Positions 28,712 to 36,674 of a DNA stretch of 64,000 nucleotides are shown one piece after another. Position 1 is the first letter of the stretch; each line of letters opens with the position of its first letter. The translations under genes were made by a program, and so were the position numbers. The notes below the pieces were generated by a model. It saw nothing but the letters and a program-made list of their open reading frames with translations, ran no database searches and was not told the DNA's origin. This DNA comes from Herbivorax alkaliphila (GTDB lineage: Bacteria > Bacillota > Clostridia > Acetivibrionales > Acetivibrionaceae): NCBI RefSeq assembly GCF_030848475.1, contig NZ_JAVDDS010000002.1, positions 89,846-153,845 on the forward strand, in the 5' to 3' direction.

Positions 28712-31522
28712 ATGGAGTTTATTGATTTTAACAAAACAACTTTTTATAAAGGGCTTAAGGCTTCTTATGGCAAACTTCCAGTTAAAATGGAAGTTTGCTT
28801 AAAATTTGATGAAATAGGGGCTTTTACTGTGTCACTTTCAATTGGCCTAGACAAAATGTATAGAGTAAAAGATATAGGTAGGTTACTCGAAGTTATAGAA
28901 ACTTTAGAACCTTACCATTTTACTAAAAACTTTATATTTGAACCATCTAAAATGTATTTTGAAAAGTCAGCCCAAAGCATATTAGAGTTTTTGTCAAACC
29001 TTGATAAAAAGAGTTTACACACAAACCAATTGATTTTAAATAAAGATTACAATGAAAGATTTTTAGATTTAATATGGGATTTAGAAAATAGATCACTTAA
29101 CACTGAAATTTTATTTAAAAGTAATTTAAACTTAAAAACTTCTATTAAAAGAAAAGACGGATTTAATGTTTTGATAATGGATTACTCAGAGTATGGTGAT
29201 TTTGAGCCCCTTTGTGCAAATTTTAAATATATCACTTTAAATAGTGGCAAAGTAATTGGGAAGGTGCAGGAATTTAATAGGGAACTATTAAAAAATATAT
29301 ATAGTTTTAAAAATGATAGTAATGTAGTGTATTTTAAAATCTCAGATGATGAGAAAAAGTTTTTTAAAAAGAATTTTTTGGACAGGTACAATGACAAGAT
29401 TGAAATTTCTATAGATGAAGATGTAAAAAAAGATATGACAGAAGATAATCTTTTGTCAAAAGTTTATTTTGATGTTGGGGCAAAGGGAATTATGTCAAAG
29501 GCTGAATTTTGCTATGGAGAAAAAGTTATAAATCCCCTTAATGATGTGGATATAAATAGAAGTTTTAGAGAATTTGAAAGAGAAAGTGATATATTAGATG
29601 AGTTAAAGCATTATGGTTTTAAAGAATATAAAAAGCTTTTTTTACTTGACGATGTTGAAAAGATAATGAATTTATTAACGGACAATTTAAAAAATCTTAA
29701 AAAAATATCTCAAGTTTACTATTCAGAAGATTTTAAAAAGCTTCATGTTAAAAATATAGACAGCTTAGGACTAAGCTTATCTGATGATTCCCTGATTCAT
29801 ATGAACATAAATCTTGAAAATGTAAGTGATGAGGAATTAGCAGAGCTTCTAGAGTCTATTAAGGCAGGCAAAAAGTACTATAGATTAAAAAATGGATCAA
29901 TTATAAATCTTGAAAGTGTTGAAAGCAGTAGATTTGTTGATTTGATAAAGGGTTTGGAAATTGATAAATCCAATATTAATGATGGAATATTTGAAATTCC
30001 CCTAAACAGGTGTCTTTATATAGATAACTACCTAAAAGAAAAGGGAATAGAGAATGTTAAAATGGAGTCTCGCTTAAAAAATCTTATAAATGGAATATCA
30101 AACTCTAAAGATATAGAGGTTGATATAGACGATAGTTTAAAAAGCATTTTAAGAAATTATCAGTTGGCAGGGGTGAAGTGGCTTAAAAGTTTATCATATT
30201 ATTCATTTGGCGGAATATTAGCTGATGATATGGGACTTGGAAAAACTCTTCAGGTGCTTGCCTTTATAGCCAGTGAAAAGGATAGAAAGCAGCCCTGTAT
30301 GGTTGTTGCACCAACTTCTATTGTTTACAACTGGAAGGCGGAAGCGAAAAAGTTTACTCCTGACTTAAAGGTACTTTTGATAAGTGGTGTTAAGGCTAAA
30401 AGAGATTTAATGATTTTAAACTGCAATAAATATGACATAGTTATAACCTCTTATGGTTCTTTAAAAAATGATGTGGAAAATTATAAAAAGGTTCAGTTTT
30501 CATATGTCTTTATAGATGAAGCTCAAAACATAAAAAATCCACTAACATTAAATGCAAACAGTGTAAAAAGTCTTAAGGCAAGGTGCTGTTTTGCGCTTAC
30601 AGGTACTCCTATAGAAAACAGACTTATGGAAGTCTGGTCTATATTTGATTTTATAATGCCGGGGTATTTATATAATAAAAATAAGTTCTCCCATGCCTTT
30701 GAAAATCCTATTTTAAAAGATAAAAATGAAGATAAAATGGACGAGCTGGCAAGACTTATAAAGCCCTTTATTATAAGAAGGCTTAAAAAAGATGTATTAG
30801 ATGAACTACCCCAAAAGATCAATACAAATTATGTATCTGAAATGACCGTAGAGCAGAAAAAACTATATGCTGCTTATTATAAGCAGTTTAAAAAAGAACT
30901 TGAGGAAGAAGGAGTTGAAGGAAATCAAATTGGAGTATTTAAAGCTCTTACAAGGCTAAGACAGACATGTGCCCATCCTGCCACATTTATAGAGCATTAT
31001 AAGGGAGGAAGCGGAAAGCTTGATATGGCAATAGAAATACTAACTGAGTGTATTAGCTCAGGACACAGCGTTCTTTTGTTTTCTCAATTTACAAAAATGC
31101 TTAAGATAATAAGAGGTGAATTAGAAAGCAAAAATATAAACTATTATTATCTTGACGGAACTATGAGCCCTGAGGATAGAGCCATTGAGATTGATAATTT
31201 TAATAGTGACAGAGAAGCTGTGTTTTTAATCTCTTTAAAGGCTGGCGGAACTGGTCTTAATCTTACAAAGGCGGATATTGTTGTGCATTTTGACCCTTGG
31301 TGGAATCCTGCTGTTGAAGATCAGGCAAGTGACAGAGTTTATAGAATAGGACAGAAAAATGTTGTTCAGGTTTATAAGCTGCTTACAGAGGGTACAATTG
31401 AAGAAAAAATTGCAAGGATGCAGGAAAATAAGAGGGGATTGATGGAAAATATTATTAGACCAGGAGAGAGCCTTTTAAATAATTTTAGTGAAGATGAAAT
31501 AAGGGATTTGTTTGGTCTATAG
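28712..31522 (+). CDS. SNF2-family helicase (fourth gene of the SMC operon)
   Basis: A 936-residue SNF2 ATPase. The N-terminal half (about 1-450) resembles the SNF2-associated region of bacterial members but lacks the usual SWIM zinc finger. The motor has all motifs: DDMGLGKT (about 504), DEAQ (about 602), LTGTPIENR (about 630) and QASDRVYRIGQ (about 870). SNF2 motors track on double-stranded DNA and displace or remodel bound protein. Starting 18 bases after the SMC gene with GTGGTGG as ribosome site, it is clearly in the operon. In Wadjet this slot is filled by the JetD nuclease, and no JetD-like gene is near. No nuclease domain is seen here, so cleavage would need another partner. Confidence 0.9.
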   Translation: MEFIDFNKTTFYKGLKASYGKLPVKMEVCLKFDEIGAFTVSLSIGLDKMYRVKDIGRLLEVIETLEPYHFTKNFIFEPSKMYFEKSAQSILEFLSNLDKKSLHTNQLILNKDYNERFLDLIWDLENRSLNTEILFKSNLNLKTSIKRKDGFNVLIMDYSEYGDFEPLCANFKYITLNSGKVIGKVQEFNRELLKNIYSFKNDSNVVYFKISDDEKKFFKKNFLDRYNDKIEISIDEDVKKDMTEDNLLSKVYFDVGAKGIMSKAEFCYGEKVINPLNDVDINRSFREFERESDILDELKHYGFKEYKKLFLLDDVEKIMNLLTDNLKNLKKISQVYYSEDFKKLHVKNIDSLGLSLSDDSLIHMNINLENVSDEELAELLESIKAGKKYYRLKNGSIINLESVESSRFVDLIKGLEIDKSNINDGIFEIPLNRCLYIDNYLKEKGIENVKMESRLKNLINGISNSKDIEVDIDDSLKSILRNYQLAGVKWLKSLSYYSFGGILADDMGLGKTLQVLAFIASEKDRKQPCMVVAPTSIVYNWKAEAKKFTPDLKVLLISGVKAKRDLMILNCNKYDIVITSYGSLKNDVENYKKVQFSYVFIDEAQNIKNPLTLNANSVKSLKARCCFALTGTPIENRLMEVWSIFDFIMPGYLYNKNKFSHAFENPILKDKNEDKMDELARLIKPFIIRRLKKDVLDELPQKINTNYVSEMTVEQKKLYAAYYKQFKKELEEEGVEGNQIGVFKALTRLRQTCAHPATFIEHYKGGSGKLDMAIEILTECISSGHSVLLFSQFTKMLKIIRGELESKNINYYYLDGTMSPEDRAIEIDNFNSDREAVFLISLKAGGTGLNLTKADIVVHFDPWWNPAVEDQASDRVYRIGQKNVVQVYKLLTEGTIEEKIARMQENKRGLMENIIRPGESLLNNFSEDEIRDLFGL

Positions 31523-31618
31523 TGTAATGATAAGATATATAGAAATAACAAAACTTTAATAATCCAGATTTAAGAATAATTTAGAATAAAATTTTTATGA
31601 GAATTTTTACTAATTGTA

Positions 31619-31656
31619 TTGACATTTATTATATATATATATATAATAAATGTCAA
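31619..31656. promoter_or_regulatory. Perfect 38-bp palindrome that is a two-way consensus promoter
   Basis: The two halves (31619-31637 and 31638-31656) are exact reverse complements. It contains TTGACA (31619-31624), a 17-base spacer and TATAAT (31642-31647), the ideal sigma-A promoter. Because of the symmetry the same promoter exists on the other strand, firing into the end of the SNF2 gene. On the plus strand it drives the secreted amidase 130 bases on, with a long leader that includes GGAGGAATTCC and several short inverted repeats but no riboswitch class I recognise. Between 31523 and 31788 no gene is seen. Confidence 0.75.
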
Positions 31657-31788
31657 AGGTGGAGGAATTCCTATAAAACCTTAAAAATATCAGCTGATAA
31701 CCAAGGCTAAAATGTTAAATTGAAGAAGTACAAAAAAAGCATCGATGCAGCAAGGTTTAAATTTTTTTCAAGTTAGGAGCGTGAAAAT

Positions 31789-32973
31789 ATGAAATCAACA
31801 AAAATGAATAAGAGGATTTCAGGCATAATTGTATGCTTGTTTTTACTTGCTAGTATGGGTAACGTTCAAGCGATAATTAAAGAAAGTGAGGTTATTCAAA
31901 GTGATGATGAGAAAAAAATAACCGATACTATTGAAAATTTTATTATGAGTTATGAAAGTGCACTTGACAATGAAGATATTAACTTTAATGACATTGATAG
32001 TTTTTTTAGCGATATAAACAGTTCTAAGAATAAAGAGCTTATTAAAACTGTATTGAAGAGGAAAATAGTATTATCACAAGAATACCCTAAAACAAAGTTA
32101 AAGGAATTAAATAAAGAATTAAAATTTGATTATGAATCAATAACTATTGAAAAAAACAGTGCAGAAGTTAAAGTCAACGTAACTAAAATGTTTAACTATA
32201 ATATATCACCAGATGTACAGTCGGGAGAAGTGAACAGCTATTTTATTAAACTAAGCAGGATAAATGAAGATTGGAAAATAAGTTTTATAGAAGGTTTTGT
32301 AGATAAGTTTGTTAAAGAAGATTTTAATGGTAAAGGGATAAATCCTAATAATATTAAAGACTTAAAGAAATATCAAAAAGATCTTAGAAAGAATGTAAAA
32401 GAATTTTATAAAGAATTAAAATTGGAAGCTGAAAGTGATGAGAGCATTGTGGTAGCTAATAGAGGAAATTATGATCGAACGGGAGCATATAATTATGCTA
32501 TGAATCATGCGTTGAATCATAATAACGACTATGAGTCTTTTGTTGGTCAAGGAGGAGATTGCACAAATTTTACTTCTCAATGTTTATATGAAGGTGGAGG
32601 GATTGCTCAACATGTGGGAGGACAAAACTACACTGATACTTACTGGTTCTATAATAAAACAACACATGATAGGTCTGCATCTTGGACGGGTGCAAACGAA
32701 TTTAGAAGATATATAGGATATTCAATTTCTAGAATTGATGCTCAAATTTCATCGTTTAATGGTGTTACTTATTCGGATTTAGTTCAGTTTGCCAATTCCA
32801 ATGGAGATAGTTACCATTCATTAATAATAACTGGCATAGTATATAATAGTTCTGGTAGAAGTGATCTTCTGGTTTGTGGTCATAGTCCAATGGTAAGGAA
32901 TGTTTCTATATCTAACGCTTTTGGAGCAAGAAATAGAGTATATATAAAAATACTAGGATATACAGAAGATTAA
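31789..32973 (+). CDS. Secreted amidase-domain protein
   Basis: A 394-residue protein with a signal peptide (about 1-29: charged start, hydrophobic core, cut after VQA), an alpha/beta N-terminal domain of unknown type (about 30-215) and a C-terminal putative amidase domain of the Amidase_6 type (about 225-394). The pattern GDCTNFTSQCLYEGG supplies the likely catalytic Cys, with a His in YHSLIITG and polar residues after it as in cysteine peptidase-like folds. Such proteins are thought to act on cell-wall peptides. The start ATG follows a TTAGGAGCG site. A strong consensus promoter precedes it and a terminator follows, so it is transcribed alone. Confidence 0.85.
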   Translation: MKSTKMNKRISGIIVCLFLLASMGNVQAIIKESEVIQSDDEKKITDTIENFIMSYESALDNEDINFNDIDSFFSDINSSKNKELIKTVLKRKIVLSQEYPKTKLKELNKELKFDYESITIEKNSAEVKVNVTKMFNYNISPDVQSGEVNSYFIKLSRINEDWKISFIEGFVDKFVKEDFNGKGINPNNIKDLKKYQKDLRKNVKEFYKELKLEAESDESIVVANRGNYDRTGAYNYAMNHALNHNNDYESFVGQGGDCTNFTSQCLYEGGGIAQHVGGQNYTDTYWFYNKTTHDRSASWTGANEFRRYIGYSISRIDAQISSFNGVTYSDLVQFANSNGDSYHSLIITGIVYNSSGRSDLLVCGHSPMVRNVSISNAFGARNRVYIKILGYTED

Positions 32974-33051
32974 TAGAATATATTCCAAAAAATAAATAGT
33001 AATAATTTACATATTATAATCAAATTATCATCTTGTAGCAAAGATTAAATA

Positions 33052-33100
33052 TTTCAAACAGAATGAAATCTAATAAAGACTTCATTCTGTTTGAAACTTT
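33052..33100 (+). terminator. Terminator after the amidase gene
   Basis: A perfect 16-bp stem (33052-33067 with 33081-33096) with a 13-base loop, followed by a short T run, 79 bases after the stop. Confidence 0.8.
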
Positions 33101-33245
33101 TATTAGATTATACACGTTATATTTTTAAATTAGATTAGATATTGACATCTATATTATGGGGCTGTAAGATATAAGCAAATACTTTCTGCAATTGTAGAAC
33201 GTAAGAGACATGTATATTAAAACAAGGTTGGGAGGAGTAAAAACT

Positions 33246-33995
33246 ATGGAAGAAGGATTTATTAACACTTTAAACAAAAACCAGAACAAAAAAGGGTTTA
33301 AATTTATTATGAGAATAATGATATTTTTATTCATATCTAGTTTACTAGTGTCATGCCAAAATAAAAAATTAGATCAACAAGAGTCACTTGGGTTACTTCC
33401 TGAAAATGATGTAGAAGTTGTAAAAGGCATGGCATTAAGCAAAATTGGAGCTAGTCTACCAAATTTGTGTTATGCATCAGAAGACATTGCGGTTATATAT
33501 GACTATTGGGGAATTATTGTATATGATTTAAAAGAACATAGAATATGTAGAGCTGTTGATTTAATTACACTAGATACTAAAGATACACAAGATGATTGGT
33601 GGACAAATGTTACTGTAAATAAAGAAGGAACACATATATTAATCGAGAGGATTTCACGAATAGATAATTCAACATTAAATTATATATATGATATTGAAAA
33701 AGATGATTTAAAGAAAACAGATAAATTGAGTTTTGATGAAGGAGAGATGAATAATTTATATAACCCTCATAATGAAGAAATTAATACTTATTTAGAAGAT
33801 ATAGGAGTGAATGATTTTGAATTTTGTGGTGATATTGCTAGGGTAGGAGAAAACAATTGGATAGGTTTAAGTATAACTGAATTACGGCAAGGGGATGAGT
33901 TATGTTACGATGACATGAGACAAATGACTCTAGTTATAGTAAAAGATGACAGCGTAAATTCTAAACAAGTTTTTGATAAATTTTCTGATTTATAA
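33246..33995 (+). CDS. Hypothetical lipoprotein
   Basis: A 249-residue protein with a hydrophobic stretch ending in SSLLVSC (lipobox), so it is probably anchored in the outer leaflet of the membrane through the cysteine. The hydrophobic core is preceded by an unusually long charged N-terminus of about 22 residues. ATG 33246 is chosen because GGGAGGAG lies 9 bases upstream; an internal ATG nearer to the core has no ribosome site. The mature part has short repeated beta-strand patterns as in propeller-like proteins, but no family is recognised. The REP-like palindrome just behind it may end its transcript. Confidence 0.65.
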   Translation: MEEGFINTLNKNQNKKGFKFIMRIMIFLFISSLLVSCQNKKLDQQESLGLLPENDVEVVKGMALSKIGASLPNLCYASEDIAVIYDYWGIIVYDLKEHRICRAVDLITLDTKDTQDDWWTNVTVNKEGTHILIERISRIDNSTLNYIYDIEKDDLKKTDKLSFDEGEMNNLYNPHNEEINTYLEDIGVNDFEFCGDIARVGENNWIGLSITELRQGDELCYDDMRQMTLVIVKDDSVNSKQVFDKFSDL

Positions 33996-34008
33996 TACAA
34001 ATATATAT

Positions 34009-34070
34009 AGGGTCAGGTTTGAATAATTTACCTACTCATATGAGTAAGTAAATTATTCAAGCCTGACCCT
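34009..34070. repeat. REP-like palindrome, copy 1
   Basis: A 62-nt near-perfect palindrome with almost no loop (34009-34039 against 34040-34070, two mismatches) whose outer arm is AGGGTCAGG...TTGAATAATT. The same arm forms the palindrome at 40476-40527. A T-run follows, so it could serve as a terminator for the lipoprotein gene. Confidence 0.75.
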
Positions 34071-34431
34071 ATTTTTAAAATATTACTATGTAATTACTAT
34101 GAATAGAAAAATTTCATGCGTAAACCGTTTCATTTAGTTGCATAACAGCACCATTTCTTATATAATAATATTAGTAATAAAAAACAAGTCTTTAGTACCT
34201 GTAACATTTGACAGATGTAAAAGACTAAATAAAAATTGTAGCTTTTCAAAAGATGAAAAAGCAGAATGAAAGCAAATTCTGCAAATTATAATTTTAGTAA
34301 AAGATATGTTGTTCCTTTTAGTATAATGAACTTAAAATACGGTACTGTAATGCCTAGAAAAAATGCATTGAACAGTTATTTTTTTATTTATAGATTTAAT
34401 TAATAAAAATTCTACTTAAAGGAAGATGATT
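34071..34431. other. Intergenic region upstream of the sensor kinase
   Basis: About 360 bases without a gene. There is a small hairpin at 34261-34282 (GCAGAAT against ATTCTGC) and a TATAAT at 34322-34327 that may belong to the promoter of the sensor kinase, although no good upstream hexamer is visible. Confidence 0.4.
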
Positions 34432-36567
34432 TTGAAAATAAGATCAAAACTATTTTTAGTAATAGCAACTTTAATATTTTGTATTATTTTTAGTGTGCTA
34501 TTATTAATATATGAAATAAATGAGTCATCTAGTAATTATCAGACAATTATAAAAGGGCATGATTTGATAATAGATTTTGAGATTGCACTGGGTTCAGTAA
34601 ATGAGCTTATTTCAACTCAAGACTTAATGCGAACAAAAGATATTTGGATCGAATCAATAAATAATTATTCTGATTCACTATCTGATTTTGTAGAGTCAAA
34701 AAATCTAAAGGACTTATTATCGGATGAAGATATAAAATTCAAATATGATTCATTGGTTAGAGTAAATGAAAGTGCTAATTCAAGGTTTTTGGTAATTAAA
34801 AATCAACTTAACCAAATTGAGAATAATGGAACTTTGCAAAGAATTGATTTAACTGACCCGACACTACTTTATGAAAATAGAGATTTGTATTTTACTTATT
34901 ATGAAATAAGAGAACTAAAGAGCTTTTTCTCTTTAAATGTGAGAGATTCTATAAATTCACTTGTTGATGCTTTACATGAAAAAAGCGAATTAGATCAAAT
35001 ACGAAAGCGTAATATTTATTTTACCATATTGTTTTTCCTATGTACTTCTATAATTATTTTTTCTGTAATAATAATAAACAGGATTTCTAAAAATGTTAGT
35101 TTAATATCAAAGGCCATTTCAAATATTTCTAAAGGTAATTTTACAAAGCAACAATATATAAAAACCAATGATGAATTTGGTATATTGTATAAGGATATTA
35201 ATGGATTTACAGATGACCTTAAAGACAATGTTGGGAATATTATTCAATTTACAAAAGAACTTGCTCAAAAAAATATAAAAGAAACTGATATTTCAAATGT
35301 TCATGAAAACATTGTTATGCAAATTGTTAATTATACAACAGCTGATGGTGCAGCATTATATTTATTAAATAATCAAAAAGATGTATTAACTATAAAAAAT
35401 ATTGCAGGAACCTTTTATTCTCCTGAATTAATTGATACATCTGATGTTAATAAAATGAATGATGAGAAATTAAAATCATTTTTCCTAAACAAACAGGTAT
35501 CTATTGAGAACTCATTAGTGGGAAATGTTTTGAAAACTAATGAGAATATTTTTATTAAAGATACAGAAAATGACATATTATCTAAAGAGCTTTCTTATAA
35601 AATAAAAGAGCTTGTTTATTCGATGATTTTTATTCCACTGATTGTTTCAGATCAAACAATAGGAGTAATTTCTATTATGAAACTAAAAGAAAATGATGCG
35701 TTGACAGATTTAGATTATATACATGTAAAAAGCTTTACTGAATATGCAGGTTTAGCCATAGATAATTTTAATAAATTGAAAATACAAGCTGAAAAAAATC
35801 AACTTGAGAGAGAAATAAAAATACAAAAAATATATGAAGCGAAACTTAAAAATAGTAATAAAGAATTAGAAGATTTTGCTCATATTGTGTCACATGATTT
35901 AAAAGCACCGCTTCGCCAAATAGCTGCTTTTAGCAAAAATCTTGATAATATGTTTAAAGATCGTTTTGATAGTATGGGAACTGATTTACTAAATAGAATA
36001 GTTGTCACATCAAATTATATGCAAAAATTAATAAATGGATTGTTAGAATATTCTAGAATAACTTCAAAACCAAATCCTATTGAAAAAGTTGACTTGCAAA
36101 AAATTATAAATGAAACTGTAAGTGACTTTGAAATTCAAATATGTGAAAAAAATGCTGAATTAAAAATAGATTATTTACCGTCCATAGAAGCAGATCCAAT
36201 TCAGATGAGACAATTATTTCAAAATCTCATTGGCAATGCATTAAAATATCAAGAAAAAGATAAAAAACCATATATAGAAATCAGCAGTTCATTGGTTACT
36301 GATGAAAAGATTTTGTCGGAGTTAAATCCAAATAGGCGTTATTATGAAATAAAGGTGAAAGATAATGGAATTGGTTTTGAATCAAAGTTCGCTGATGAGG
36401 TTTTTGGTGTTTTTCACAGATTGGTAGGCAAAAATGAATATGAAGGGACAGGCATAGGATTATCGATATGCCAAAAGATAGTAAAAAGGCATGGTGGGAT
36501 AATTAAAGCTAATAGTGCTTTAGGTGAAGGTTCGACCTTTAGTGTTATTCTTCCTGAAGATAATTAA
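34432..36567 (+). CDS. Sensor histidine kinase with GAF domain
   Basis: A 711-residue membrane kinase. Two membrane segments (about 6-27 and 194-216) enclose an external helical sensor region. A HAMP-like linker (about 218-270), a GAF domain (about 285-455), a coiled coil, the phosphoacceptor helix HIVSHDLKAPLRQIAAF (about 483-499) and an ATPase domain with N (IGNALKYQ, about 600), G1 (DNGIGFE, about 645) and G2 (GTGIGLSI, about 673) boxes follow. The acceptor/ATPase pair is of the type often coupled to single-domain-like receivers. TTG 34432 fits the AAAGGA site better than ATG 34426. The REC-GGDEF-EAL gene just downstream is its probable partner, so an unknown external cue may set c-di-GMP level. 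Confidence 0.92.
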   Translation: MKIRSKLFLVIATLIFCIIFSVLLLIYEINESSSNYQTIIKGHDLIIDFEIALGSVNELISTQDLMRTKDIWIESINNYSDSLSDFVESKNLKDLLSDEDIKFKYDSLVRVNESANSRFLVIKNQLNQIENNGTLQRIDLTDPTLLYENRDLYFTYYEIRELKSFFSLNVRDSINSLVDALHEKSELDQIRKRNIYFTILFFLCTSIIIFSVIIINRISKNVSLISKAISNISKGNFTKQQYIKTNDEFGILYKDINGFTDDLKDNVGNIIQFTKELAQKNIKETDISNVHENIVMQIVNYTTADGAALYLLNNQKDVLTIKNIAGTFYSPELIDTSDVNKMNDEKLKSFFLNKQVSIENSLVGNVLKTNENIFIKDTENDILSKELSYKIKELVYSMIFIPLIVSDQTIGVISIMKLKENDALTDLDYIHVKSFTEYAGLAIDNFNKLKIQAEKNQLEREIKIQKIYEAKLKNSNKELEDFAHIVSHDLKAPLRQIAAFSKNLDNMFKDRFDSMGTDLLNRIVVTSNYMQKLINGLLEYSRITSKPNPIEKVDLQKIINETVSDFEIQICEKNAELKIDYLPSIEADPIQMRQLFQNLIGNALKYQEKDKKPYIEISSSLVTDEKILSELNPNRRYYEIKVKDNGIGFESKFADEVFGVFHRLVGKNEYEGTGIGLSICQKIVKRHGGIIKANSALGEGSTFSVILPEDN

Positions 36568-36617
36568 AATAAAATTTATATATTTAAAAAGCTTGATTTT
36601 GGAGGGACTTTTAAATT

Positions 36618-36674
36618 ATGAAGAGGCTAAATAAACTTTTTTGTGATTTTATAGAAGGGAGATTATTAAAGTGA
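36618..36674 (+). CDS. 18-codon leader ORF overlapping the next start
   Basis: GGAGGG at 36601-36606 precedes ATG 36618, which opens a frame of 18 residues (MKRLNKLFCDFIEGRLLK). Its TGA stop (36672-36674) overlaps the GTG start of the response regulator (36671), so ribosomes ending here could restart there. It may be a real coupling peptide or the remains of a longer gene. Confidence 0.4.
   Translation: MKRLNKLFCDFIEGRLLK

Noticed and set aside
21909..31522. Calling the operon a standard Wadjet system
   Set aside because: The JetD nuclease is missing, the SMC protein is longer and the fourth gene is an SNF2 helicase, so the name would overstate the match.
31657..31788. c-di-GMP riboswitch before the amidase
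   Set aside because: Conserved core sequences of GEMM-I and GEMM-II aptamers are not found.
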